Assembly: GCA_009760855.2 (NCBI GenBank)
Contig: WPIO01000139.1
Coordinates: 126,001-186,000 of the forward strand
Direction of reading: 5' to 3'
Source of the DNA: Cristatella mucedo
Taxonomy: Eukaryota; Bryozoa; Phylactolaemata; Cristatellidae
DNA length: 60,000 nt
Part shown: positions 35,080-45,624 of the stretch, piece by piece
Numbering within the stretch: the stretch's first letter is position 1
Layout of the letters: the number at the start of each line of letters is the position of its first letter
Position numbers and translations under genes: made by a program
The notes under the pieces: generated by a model
Told to the model about the DNA's origin: nothing
What the model saw: only the letters and a program-made list of their open reading frames with translations
The model's database searches: none

Positions 35080-36135
35080 CGTTAAGAGACTACTCTTTGT
35101 GAGTGTTTCGTGCTACAAAGGTCCGGCTAACGGTTACTGCTGCCTTTTCTACCTAAGATGATAAACTCCGGTCTAGTTCACGATCTTGTGTTTGGCTACT
35201 GTGTTGACTCACGTTCCGTTTCTTGCAAATAATTAATGTTGCCTTCAAAATTTTATTCTTTTCCTCTTATGTCCACAAGTATAGCTCCGGCCTACCATTG
35301 TTATGCGAGCAGCCATTGGATTGGATGCTGGTCACTCAAGCAGGTGAAAAGAATGCTCGTTAGCATATCAGTGTGGATGCATTTTCAAGCACGAGCTGTA
35401 CATTAGAACGTTAGCAAGATTTAATTGTGATTCCACCACGCGGTCAGTGACTGAACGCAGAAACGGAATACCGTGGCTAGCACTTAACGTTTTGCATTTG
35501 CCGAACTTACGGCCACTCTGAAGATTCTTTAGTTAAGCAGCTACTATTAACGCGACCCAAAACTGCACCATTTACTTTAATTACTCTGCGACTACCTGCT
35601 AATGGTCTAGCTCTCAGCGAGCTATGACACTTAGGGGCACTTATACTCGCCTCCTCTAAATAGGCATCCAGCTGATGCACGATATGCCTTCTGACGAAAT
35701 AAGGTCGGTGGGGCATGCGTTTAGCACCTCGTGACCCACTAAGGCTGTACACTACATACACACACTCATATATATATATATAAATATGTGCGTGTGTGTA
35801 AGTATGTATTTTTCAAACATAACTCTAAGCAGACAGGGAGTTGCGTTTGAATGATAAATCTGCTACATTGCCTTGCTGATTACACGAGTACAGCTGATGC
35901 ATAGGTCACCAGCCAGGGTCATCAGAATTCAAGATGCCGATCTAAAGTAAGGTCTTTTCTAATGCTTTACAACCTAACTGCTGCACAATCCACCTGCTTG
36001 AATATAGAGGCAAACATGGTCCTTCGATAAGCTTATAATTCAATTTATATGCCTGAAGTCAACTAATTCTAGAATTCGCTGTTCTTTTTATTAAACCCAC
36101 AGGGTTTTTACCGATTTCCTGTTATATTAAGGATA
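35080..36135. other. Unassigned sequence
   Basis: No domain is recognised in the 84-codon minus frame at 35507-35761. A compound microsatellite lies at 35752-35812. Confidence 0.4.
35752..35812. repeat. Compound CA/TA/TG microsatellite
   Basis: The order tacatacacacac, catatatatatatata, gtgcgtgtgtgtaagtatgta makes an imperfect inverted repeat around the TA core. It could extrude as a hairpin. Confidence 0.85.
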
Positions 36136-36139
36136 ATTT

Positions 36140-36870
36140 AAATCTCGCACTATTTATGAAGGCTAAATTGAAGCTAGAGCTAATGGTGCAAATATATTTT
36201 CGCCTTGCACTGGAGTGGCAGACCAGTCGGATGACAAATCTTACCTAAACTCAGAAGCAAACCCACCGGTTTTCCAAAGAAAATCTGAGACTATTTCGGT
36301 AGTCGAATGGGAACGAAACCGATAGTCTTCTTAAAATTGGCTCTGCCAGCTTACGTCTTGTTAGCATCATCACGAAATCAGTGTCCTTTTTCAAAGTGAC
36401 CATTACCGAGATGACAGAATCAGCTCTACTGTCAAGTCTGCCTACTTTCAGCAACTTAACATTGTAAAAATTCAGGTCTGCTTAGACAGGCATACCACGA
36501 TGATAAGATGGTAAGATGGTCTGTAAGATGGTAAGATGGTACGTATGGATGGTACAGAAGATAGCCCGTGCATTTTTTAAATCCGTCTCAACTTTTGAAG
36601 CTCACTAATGTTTGGCTCACCGATGTGTACAATAAGCATTCCTACTTGGTGCGAAACTTGGCAGCACGGCATGTCGGTCACGAGCTCAGCATTTGCCAAT
36701 TTACACCGATTCTAGCCCAATGAAACAGGTTCCCCGAAGCCCGTCCAGTTAAAGGCATTTTATTCACTTAAAGTCACTCCATCTTTTTGCTCCGCCTACC
36801 TTCAGAAATACTGCTAAATCATGCAAGTGATCGCAGCTGCAGCTCTTCTGACTCTAGATTAGCCTCCAAA
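36140..36870 (+). mobile_element. LINE-A fragment, post-RT region to C-terminus
   Basis: The plus strand encodes, in pieces, TVKSAYFQQLNIVKIQVCLD (near 36425-36490), matching TVKSAYFQLHNIATIRACLD of the master copy. Later comes QNLAARHVGHE...ITP-like wording (near 36650-36715), matching QNSAARLVCRE. The gap between them is partly filled by a private AAGATGGT repeat. The 3' untranslated region and hairpin are missing. It faces the minus-strand master copy, about 150 bp away. Confidence 0.8.
36501..36552. repeat. (GTAAGATG)n-like short tandem repeat
   Basis: Five or six imperfect aagatggt units interrupt a LINE-A fragment. They are absent from the other copies and so arose after insertion. Confidence 0.85.
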
Positions 36871-36915
36871 CAATATTTTTCTTGACAGTGCTTTTAGTTC
36901 TTAAGTAATGATGGA

Positions 36916-36965
36916 TTAATATATAACATATATTATATATAATATATAACATGACATATATACAT
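36916..36965. repeat. AT-rich simple repeat
   Basis: About 50 bp of TATATAACATATATTATATA-type sequence between two convergent LINE-A copies. Confidence 0.85.
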
Positions 36966-37042
36966 TATTATAATACAACCCTAGAAATCACCCCAACTGA
37001 CTACACGACATCCCTTAATAATATTAATAATAATTCACTTGA

Positions 37043-37084
37043 TAAAGCGCCCTCAGAGAACTTAATCTCTCTCTAGGCGCTTTA
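37043..37084 (-). promoter_or_regulatory. LINE-A 3'-terminal hairpin
   Basis: On the plus strand TAAAGCGCC (37043-37051) pairs perfectly with GGCGCTTTA (37076-37084). Inside lies a second short stem, AGAGA (37055-37059) with TCTCT (37067-37071). Other copies keep the fold with a changed pair (TAAAGTGCC with GGCACTTTA at 3832-3873, 21201-21243 and 44552-44593). In eel UnaL2 and related L2 elements a 3' stem-loop is recognised by the element's own reverse transcriptase, and this is its likely role here. Confidence 0.7.
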
Positions 37085-37271
37085 CATTTGCTGTAAAGTG
37101 AAATGCAATTGAATGGTAACTAAAATCATGCTTTAAAAACAAACGAAATGAATATTATGGTTAGGGGTGACATGCACAGGGTCAGCATACAAATGTGGTT
37201 AGTGGCAGCATGCAGTGTCAGCACGCATAAGCACATCAAGATCGAATCACAGGGACCCACCAAATGCTGTC

Positions 37272-40200
37272 CTAAATAGGTGTGTGTTTTAGGTTCCTTT
37301 TAAATGTGGTCAGGTCAGGGGATGTTCTGACGCAGGTCGGGAGGGAGTTCCAGGCTTTGGGAGCATACGAACTAAATGCACGGTCTCCAAAGGATTTAAG
37401 GTGTGTACGAGGTATTTCTAGACTGTTGGATTCCGAAAAGCAGGTGTTACTATGCTTGGCCTGATGGGGTAGTATATCTGACATATAGGCTGGAGCCATA
37501 GAATGAAGGGACCTAAAAGTGAGCGACAAAACCTTGAAGTCAATCCGTTGCTTGACTGGTAGCCAGTGCAGGTCGGCGAGAAGTGGAGTAATGCGGCAAC
37601 TGTGACGCTCACGGCAGACAAGTCTAGCTGCCGAGTTTTGCACCAGCTGCAATCGCCTGATCGCACATGCTGGTAGGCCAGTAAGCAGTAAGTTTCAGAA
37701 GTCGAGCCGGGATATCACGAATGCATGGACCAACTTAGATGTGGTATCTGTATCTAAGCAAGCCCGAATTGTAGCAATGTTATGAAGCTGAAAATAGGCA
37801 GATTTGACTGTGGAGCTGATATGGTCGTCTAACGAGAGGTCGCTTTGGAATATGACACCTAGATTTCGAGCTGATTCAACAGAAGATATGCTGGTAGAGC
37901 CAATTTTAAGAGTCAGCCTGTCCAATCTCTGGATCACACTGGGTTTGCCGATAACTAGTTAGTTAGTTTTATCATCGTTAAGTTTAAGAAAATTTGCTGC
38001 CATCCATGTGTGGATGTCATCAATGCATGCAGCTAGTGAGTTTAGAGAATTTGAGGTGCTTGAAGGCTGAGAGGGATCAAAGCAAAGGTACAACTGAGTG
38101 TCATCCGCATAGAAGGGAAAGCCTAGATTGTGCTTGGCAATTACATCAGCAAGAGGCAGAGTATAAACCGTGAAAAGAACCGGACCGAGCACTGAGCCCT
38201 GAGGTACTCCATATTTCAGAGGTACTTCAGATGATCTTTGTCTATTCACGTCAATACTCTAGAGTCTCCCACTGAGATAGGACCTGAACCACTGCAGAGC
38301 AGTGCCAGTGATGCCCAGGCGAGATGAGAGGCGCTCTAGAAGAACTTTGTGATCGCTGGTATCAAAAGCTGCCGAAAGATCGAGCAAAACAAGCAGAGAC
38401 ACTCTACCCATGTCTGCATTCCTGAGTAGATCGTTGTATACCCGAAGCAATGCTGACTCTGTGGAGTGATTAGCTCCAAAGCCAGTCAAGAACTTACTAG
38501 CAAGGTGTGAGGTTTCGAAATACGAGTTTAGCTGGTCTGCCACGACGCGTTCGAGTGTCTTTGATAGGAATGATAGAAGGGAAACTGGGCGGTAGTTGCT
38601 CAAGTTCTCTTGGTCAAGTGTAGCTTTCTTGAGAAGTGGCCTGAGTAGAGCTTTTTTAAATGTGCTGGGACATGACCTGAGGCTAATGACATATTAATTA
38701 TGTTAGTTATGCATGGCAGCAGTAGATCAATGCTACTTAAGAGTAGGACGGTGGGAATAGGGTCCAGAGGACTTGTTGTCTTCTTTGATTGAGATACGAA
38801 CTTCAGGACTAGATCACTAGTGACCTGCTTAAATGCAGACGTTGAGGTGCAGCAAGGAACCGAGGAACATCATTCTAGTGGGGAGGTTCTCATCGCGGGG
38901 ATGGATTCCCTGATCTTGTCTATCTTCTGCTCAAATAATCGAGAGAAGCGATCGGCTAGATCATCATTAGTATCATCAGGTAAGGGGCTAATCTGGGAAC
39001 GGTTGAGGAGATGGTTTATTGTCGACATCAGCATTTTTGGAGTGTGCACTTGTGATTTGACAATGTTTTTATAAAAGCTAGACTTGGCCTTTGCTAGAAC
39101 GATTGGTACGACCTACAGTAGTCTTCATATGCCTGTTGATGGACAGTTAGTCCGGATCTTTTGTATGTTTTTTCAAGCTTTCGTTTAGTAGACCTGGCTA
39201 GTTTAATGTCTGCGGTAAACCTTAGGCCGTCTGGGCGGGGGCGTACAGTGCGCTTTGTCAGAGGGGCAAACTCGTCTAGCGTGTCAGCTAGTGTCGTGTT
39301 GAAGCTATCTACCAATGATGACAGATCCGAGGGAGGACTGAGCAGCAGAGGTAAAGCAGATATTCTCGCACGGACAGCATCTATGTCAAGGGTCTTGAGG
39401 TTTCGCGATTCACAGATTATTTTAGAGGAGAATGTGGGCACAGACTGTAGATTGAATGAGATCTGCATGTGGTCAGATAAGAAGGCTTTGGTAATAATTG
39501 GTTATGACAAAGTGCAGTTGTATGAAAAAATCTGGTCTAGTGTGTGACCCTTGATGTGGGTAGGGCCATGCACATGAGCCACGAGAGACAATGAGTCAGT
39601 CAATGCACGAAATTGGGTGCTGAAAGCGTCAGATAAGTTATCAAAGTGAACGTTGAAATCACCCATTATGACGAAGGATCAATTTTTTCCACACAGAATC
39701 AAAATGAGATCGGAGAAATCTGAGATAAAGGAGGATTTGGTACCTGGTGGGCGATAGATTACTGCAACTATCGGTAGCTTGTTTTCGGGTTAGACCACGA
39801 TATTAGTTTCAAAAGACTGCTTCGAGGGTACCACATATGGCTTGAAGTTGAATTTCGAGTGCACGACTATAGCAACTCCACCTCCAGTTTTGATTGATCT
39901 AGGTGTGTGAAAGAACGAGAAACCGGATGGAGTTGAGTCTTTAATTGTCGGACAGTTTATCGATTTCAGCCAAGTTTCAGGTAGGGCGAGCAGGTCGATA
40001 CTATTTTCAGAAATAAGGTCGCTTACTACAAGAGGTTTATTGCACAGTGAGCAAGGATTCCAAAGGCAAGCGTTAAGTCTCAACGATGAAGTTACAACAG
40101 GCCTGATGACCACTAAGTTTGAGGAATTTACGGCGACGCATGTGGTGGAGCATGCTGAGCGGTTCGAGACAATGCTAGGAATACCGAACGAACTGGTACT

Positions 40201-40407
40201 CAGCTTGCAGGTTCCGCCCAACGAGTGGTGTCTGAGCTGGCGGCTCCGGCCATGGCAGCGGCTACAGGGTGCTTTACTTTTATTAATGCATAGTTCATGA
40301 ATCTTAGCAACAACATTATTATCAAGGAATGCATTTGATATGCGATGACGAAGCGATAACAGCTGCTGACGATCATAACTAACAAGCAGGTTACTAGCCG
40401 CCGGCAA
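37272..40407 (-). pseudogene. LINE-A endonuclease/reverse transcriptase polyprotein
   Basis: Segments in order from the N-terminus follow. Frame 39790-40407 has an N-terminal SYDRQQLLSLRHR motif and the endonuclease start (LLALPETWLKSINC, then GGGVAIVVHSKF). About 39536-39670 has GDFNVHF and HVHGPTHIKGHTLDQ. Frame 39094-39468 is the linker beginning SDHMQISFNLQSV. Frame 38259-38603 has [19 protein letters not shown] and [19 protein letters not shown]. Frame 37959-38249 has [23 protein letters not shown] and FLKLNDDKT. Frame 37695-37937 has NLGVIF, and 37272-37652 has DLHWLPVKQRIDFKVL and AWNSLPTCVRTSPDL. Catalytic motifs are intact but the frame is broken several times, so no single protein is made. 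Confidence 0.93.
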
Positions 40408-40639
40408 AGCTAAGGCAGCTGCAGGTGTGGGAAACCCAGCAGCCGAAGCGATAAGCGTTTAGATGTCCATAGGCACGTAATTTCTTAAGAGCTACGGTCA
40501 AATAACAATCAGAATAACTTTAAACAGGTCTTAGCTGTATCGTTTCCGTATACGATGTTCGCAAGAACTTCGGTTTTCGGAAGAATTCTGCAACGAACAA
40601 GAATGCACGTTAGAGGGCTTTATGTCAGGAGGCGAGAAT

Positions 40640-40850
40640 GAGTTGACGGCATTTAAAAAGAAGCTAGGCAGGTACCTTTTCCTCACTGCAGTAGCTGGGT
40701 CTTAGTAAACTGTCATTTGCATGCTCACGTTCGCTGACAATGTGCATATTACGACTAACCACGTTGACATAACTTCTTTATTGATGATTTAAAGTGCCTA
40801 GAAATGAATAAGATTAATTTCTCTGTCGCTATTATGCATCTCTATTTCTA
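40640..40850 (+). mobile_element. LINE-A 3' end, decayed
   Basis: The plus strand has a tttaaaaagaagctaggcag scrap of the last coding residues. It then has tttgcatgctcacg and the hairpin region (taaagtgcctagaaatgaat, then ttaatttctctgtcgct). It begins about 200 bp from the 5' end of the oppositely oriented master copy. Confidence 0.7.
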
Positions 40851-40854
40851 TTTT

Positions 40855-41475
40855 TATATGATCATTAATAATACCTTGTGTAGCCGATGCTAGCTTGAGG
40901 GGCTCCGTCATTTTATCAGTAATTCCCCAGAGTTTAGGTGGCGAGGGCTTTGCATGAGTAGTTATGAGCTCTGCGCATGTATATACAGCCTGTGTGAAGT
41001 CGGCATTTGCACTTAACCTTGAGCCTGAAGATCCTGAGCTGGATAGCAGTTGAAAATTAACACATCGCTGCCATCCCCCAGCCTTTCACTAGTCACACCA
41101 CCGATTTCACAATTAATCATTTGCATGTCCAGCTCATCTTCTTAGGTACGGCCCGATATCCAGTCAGTTAGTATCTGAGGAGCAAAACAATTCATCAGCA
41201 GTAAGACCGTCAAGGGTACTTAATGCTGGGAATTGTGCATGTACAGATCTTCTGGCCGAGTACGGCTGTAGGCAGGCTAATCAGATTACTTAGTAAGCCA
41301 CACTCTGGCTTTCATAGCTGCACTGGTGGGCAACTAGGGTCGTGGCAAAAAGCATTGTGGTACGGCAAAGAATTGGCCGAACTGAGAGTGTTGCTGTGCA
41401 TCGATATTCCAAAAAACCACAGCAGGTGCATGCCAGCTTTTTAGCCGACCGAGAACATTCAGCTACAATCTCATA
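40855..41475. other. Unassigned sequence
   Basis: A 73-codon plus frame (41223-41444) has no recognised domain. This stretch could hold the rest of the Gypsy integrase on the minus strand, but I cannot align it. Confidence 0.4.
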
Positions 41476-41479
41476 TTTT

Positions 41480-41665
41480 GTTTTCTATTAAGCTTTAGCG
41501 GCTTTTTTCGACCAGCTGCTTGGCCACAACACTGGTATTAACGAAGTTTTGTGGATTCCACACGGGACATTATAGGCTGCAACAAATTTCCTCTTAGCGT
41601 TGCTAGTCTTGGTCGACGATGGAAGAGCACCGATTAAATCCAGAGTCATAGAATTGCGGCTAACG
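41480..41665 (-). pseudogene. Ty3/Gypsy integrase fragment
   Basis: On the minus strand RNSMTLDLIGALPSSTKTSN begins near 41658. It corresponds to the start of the integrase catalytic core (W-x-SxDFIGPLP-x-S), including the first catalytic Asp (codon 41638-41640). A frame change follows, then VESTKLR, corresponding to VDRxTK with the next conserved segment. The rest of the DDE core is not identifiable. The closest RT/RNase H on the same strand is at 47640-48420, which would be the correct 5'-to-3' order. Confidence 0.5.
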
Positions 41666-41669
41666 ACTC

Positions 41670-43835
41670 ATAGGTGCAGCACCGATGCAATCCGATCGGC
41701 CAACAGTAGTGGAAGACGGCAGCGACGGAGTGAGCCAATACCATAATGTAATCGCTCCATAACCATAGGTTATAGAAGTCATTTGACACTGACCCGAGGA
41801 AAGGAGGCGTTTATCATTGGTCGTGGCATTTGACTGCTTTTGTAGGACTCAATGGTGATGAGCGAAAGTCAGCACAAATGCCAATGTGAAATTCTAGAGC
41901 AAAATAAACTTTATTATATGGCTCTGGCATTTCTGCTGCCACGCCAAAGATTATTTCATAATCAATTTGTTATTTTTATAATTCAAGAACCATTAGCAAT
42001 GAATATCATTCATAGTTTGGCTGATTTAGTTTCACAGCGGTTTCAGTATGCTGGCGTGAAATAGGATTGAGGCAGATGCTTGAATCTAGTCGTCGGCGTA
42101 GCAGCCCTGAACTCATGACCTAGGGCGTGAAGGGCAAGAGTACAAAAAGGGAAGTTCCTTCGACTTAGCAAAGGGCATTGAGCTTGCATAGAAGTTCCGC
42201 ACAATCTAGGGAAATTCGCTACAAATAATCAAGAAATTAGCTTCTCTTATCAGACGATATCCAACTTGCAACCCATGTCAGAACAATGCACCCCTAAAGC
42301 AAAGTTAGGTACTCTCACTTTCTATACCAGAGCTGAACAGTTTTCTCTGCCTCAGATATCTTGTTAATTCACATACGGCGTTTACCAAGTATCAATTTAA
42401 TTGAAATGAGTATTGTTGTACAAGTTAATGAGAAAGAAACATTTCGAGTTCAGGTCGTTGGAAAAATGCGTGAGACAGAACGACAGGAATATGAATCAAT
42501 CATACACATTATTTGAAAAAAAATTGTCAGCTGAAAAAGGTGGAGATGTCATTTGAGCTGCTTTATTTATTTCGCACCAATCATAAATCCAAAAATTGAT
42601 GAGAAATACACGGTCATTACATGTTAGACTCCTTTTTGACAACCTTAAAGCCTAAGTGACATCTAGTTTGCATGTCATTGCCAAAATACCTCGTCTCCTG
42701 CAGCAAATAATTGTCGACAAGCAGGAAGCTAAAAGGTGGAAAATCTAGGAGCTGGACAGAAGCAGCAGTGACAGACTGAATAAATGGACTGTAATCATTG
42801 GACTAGTTCATTTCTGTGAAAAGTACGGGAAATTTCTGTAGGTATTGCAAATCATAAATGTATCCACCGAGCGAGCTAGGAAGCCCGGCCTACTGTCTGG
42901 CAAGGAATCATTCCCACGAACTGGGTCGTCCAGTTTCCCACCTTCAGCCTTGCTCTGCTGTTGACTTTTTTTATTATGAGCGAGACATTTGCCAAGCTTT
43001 AGCGCGACATGCTTATGGGCTTCCTTAATTTTTTTTCTGCAGAGTTTGTCCGATACGATGCATTTTCTTATTTTCAGCAACGGCTTCGAGTCGGACCATT
43101 TCAGTGACACAGTCAGTGGCTTTTCCTGTTGCCCGTTTTTTGCTATTGTCTGTAGTGGTTGCCCACACCTGCCTATTCCCCTGGCTTTGATCTTGTCTGC
43201 TTGAATTGATTGCTATTAAAGAACCATGTTTCTACAATTGGCCGATGGTAATCTTGGTTTTTTATAAGGATGATAGCGTCCAATAATGGCGAATAATTGC
43301 AGGATTATTAACACAAAAACTGGTGACCATGCGTATAGGGTTGTAACTGCACTAAAGCTGAGCCACGAAGACTGAAAAATAGCTCTCCAGACTACAATGC
43401 CTGTCATAATGCCCCCTGCGCCCGATGGGTAGCAGAAGCTAGATGACCGCTTATCGGTAAGCAATAAAATATTCTTGCTTTCCCTCTTTCATGTTGACTC
43501 CTGTGTTGATCCAGTTCTTGAGTGCAAGACCAGCCCTAGAGAGCTCTTCGATATTTTGAAAGCGTAAGGGTTTGGGCTGTGTGTAGGCACTTATAGATAA
43601 TCACGAAGCAACTAGAAGAAGAAAATAGTTATATGAAAGATCCCTCAGCGCGATTCTCGGACAAGTTAAAGTGAGCACAGCTCACGAGATCAAAAAATGC
43701 ATGTACAGTCATAGGAGGCAATGCTGACCGGAACAGAAACGTCATGTAGCATGCAAGGCAAGTTGGATATTCTCCAAGCAGTTGTCTGTCTATACGTAAT
43801 GGACCGTTATGAATTGGCTTATTTTCCCGGGCTAT
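41670..43835. other. Mostly unassigned sequence
   Basis: Apart from the two minus-strand frames described at 42811-43498, nothing is recognised. It may include insertions that separate the Gypsy pol pieces. Confidence 0.4.
42811..43498 (-). other. Two adjacent unassigned open frames
   Basis: Frame 1 (about 43219-43498) is about 94 codons and holds a hydrophobic segment (AWSPVFVLIILQLFAIIG) followed by basic residues. Frame 2 (42811-43204) is about 132 codons without a stop. It is lysine-rich in its first two thirds (for example SDKLCRKKIKEAHKH). Frame 2 opens just after TTCTTTAATAG, which could serve as a splice acceptor. Neither resembles a family I know, and there is no shadow frame of similar length except one at 42989-43204. 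They could be exons, transposon-derived or chance. Confidence 0.25.
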
Positions 43836-43839
43836 TGCC

Positions 43840-44200
43840 GTCAATTGCCATGCATCGCACCGATTGAATTTGTACAGTGGGTACAAATTATGCTCCTGCA
43901 CACTGAGATTTTAAATGGGAATAATAGTAGCGGCTTCGCAAATTCAATCTTGCTGACTTTCCACAGATTGCAGTACTGGCATTGACCGTTACGGTCAATG
44001 GCCATACATTGCTTACAGTTAGCGAGTCAATCAGCTTGAAAAAGCTATTGTATCACTGTGGACTCAGCTGAGTTTTACATAAAATAACAATTTGAGCTTC
44101 AGACTGCCAAATTCTCAACGATTGGCGACGGAGATGGGTATTGCCAGGGCCATTATTGTCGACTGCCATTAATTGCTTGCAATTGTACATGCACGATTGG
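43840..44200. repeat. Degenerate repeats of about 155-165 bp, with a 19-bp palindrome
   Basis: The phrase gtcaattgccatgcat at 43840 recurs as gtcaatggccatacattgct at 43994 and gtcgactgccattaattgct at 44158. Some flanking similarity is present (tgtacagtgggtac, ctgtggactcag, cggtgcagagtgac). At 43981-43999 attgaccgt and acggtcaat form a palindrome around a single T. The repeat is very diverged. Confidence 0.4.
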
Positions 44201-44262
44201 TTGGATGTGATTGCATTGTAAAAACGGTGCAGAGTGACATCTAACGATCCTGGCTGATTTCA

Positions 44263-44314
44263 GGTGGATTTGAGGCGAATAAGGCGGATTTCGGATGAAT
44301 GTGGTGGATTGCAG
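44263..44314. repeat. 20-bp tandem repeat, 2.5 units
   Basis: Units starting at 44263, 44283 and 44303 each open with GGYGGATT. The second half of each (gaggcgaataa, cggatgaatgt) also matches partly. Confidence 0.8.
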
Positions 44315-44521
44315 TGCATGCCTCTGTCTTTAAAGCTCGTTGTGGGTGTGAGCTTGTGCACAATGACATGACATTTGGTGGATATATAGAATCAAGTATG
44401 TACTAAAGTATTCGTTCAAAACTCGGGCTTTTATTTTTTGGAGCTGGTTAACAAATCGTTTTAGACTAGCATGAAGATTGCTAATTGACCTTGCCTTTGG
44501 CACACCACTTCAAGAGCCCGA

Positions 44522-44700
44522 AAGTAATAATAATAATAATAGCACACTTGATAAAGTGCCCTAAGAGAAGTAAATTTCTTTATAGGCACTTTACATTTGC
44601 TGCAAAAGAAGCACGATCTGGTTACTGGTAGCATTCTCATGAAACAGCAGGAATAACGTGGGTAGGATGATATGCACTGGGTCAGCATTCAAGTAGGGTA
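44522..44700 (-). mobile_element. LINE-A 3' end only
   Basis: An (AAT)n tail at 44526-44541 is followed by an intact hairpin (taaagtgcc 44552-44560 with ggcacttta 44585-44593) and the first 100 bp of the 3' untranslated region. A well-preserved but minimal insertion. Confidence 0.9.
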
Positions 44701-44704
44701 CCAG

Positions 44705-45620
44705 CTTCTCTTCAGGTCTGAAGTCTGCACATGCTTTCGGCTCTGCTAACGACTGGCGGCATAACTTTAACCTCCACCCCAAAAATGGGGATCGAAAAAT
44801 CCGTTCAGGACGTTAGTGGCGGAGCACTTTCGGTGCTTAACCTCAGAGTGCTTATGCAGGGGAACGCTATCAGGGTTTTTCACGAGGCCAACTCTCCGAT
44901 GGGGAAAATATGCTACGGCGTGTTGCTTCGGGTTCTAGTAGCAAGGGCACTAATTCATTTGTATGCATCATCTGAAGAGGCTTCCGGATAGTGCACCCAA
45001 GGTTTTAAGCTTCATGGTCTACGAATATCGGAGCCTCGGATTCTTAAACCGAATAAAGAGCTCTTCTTGACGTTTCGTAGATTCCGATTCTGTTTAGAAG
45101 AGTGCACTGCTACGAGGGTTTGCAGAGGCTACCGTAATAAAATGAAGGTTTGTCATGAGACGGTAGGGAATCTCAAGCATGCAGAGTCCGCCAGTCCGAC
45201 GGGCCTATGCACCGGACTACAGAGGCATCCCTGCATCACCCCTTCGTTTATTCCCATTGCCGTGTATGATTTTAGCGATGGCAGGGGTTATTAAAGATGT
45301 GCTTTTAAATAATTGTCTGTCTACGGAGTTGAAAGGATGTGGAGCTTCTAAAGTGTACTTACGTGATCGGTAATGTCAGAAATGGAAAAAAGGAATAGCT
45401 CAAATTTGGCTTTGCCACATTTACAGAAATATGAATAGGAATCTGAGCCTGGTTCGATAGAGATATGGAAATATGAATAGAAATCCAAGCCTGGTTTGAT
45501 GGAGATACTACAGCCAAGTCGTTCCATGCATTTGTGACATCCCGGTCGGCTTTAGCAACTCACTGCTGGCTCGTCAAACGGCATATACAATAAGGCACTA
45601 ACAGCAGGTGTGCAGCTCTT
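44705..45620. other. Unassigned sequence
   Basis: An 86-codon plus frame at 44731-44991 and a 75-codon one at 45067-45294 have no recognised domain. It contains the 42-bp tandem at 45426-45509. Confidence 0.4.
45426..45509. repeat. 42-bp tandem duplication
   Basis: gaaatatgaataggaatctg at 45426 recurs as gaaatatgaatagaaatcca at 45468. Each is followed by agcctggtt-gat-gagata. Confidence 0.85.
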
Positions 45621-45624
45621 CTGC

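Larger units (their letters stand above)
37017..40440 (-). mobile_element. LINE-A master copy (near full length)
   Basis: At 3.4 kb this is the longest LINE-A here and the reference for the others. From the 3' end it has an AAT-rich tail (37017-37035), the terminal hairpin (37043-37084), a 3' untranslated region, the C-terminal region, reverse transcriptase, linker, apurinic-type endonuclease and a short N-terminal extension. CR1/L2-clade elements use the endonuclease to nick DNA and the reverse transcriptase to copy their RNA at the nick. The 5' end may be incomplete because no 5' untranslated region can be defined beyond about 40440. Confidence 0.95.

Noticed and set aside
39161-40300. Plus-strand frames of 86-128 codons across LINE-A
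   Set aside because: Antisense shadows of the linker and endonuclease coding region.
43216-43464. Reading this frame as the C-terminal half of a Gypsy RNase H
   Set aside because: Only a loose RNM-like ending matches, and it lies 4.4 kb from the RNase H start on the same strand.
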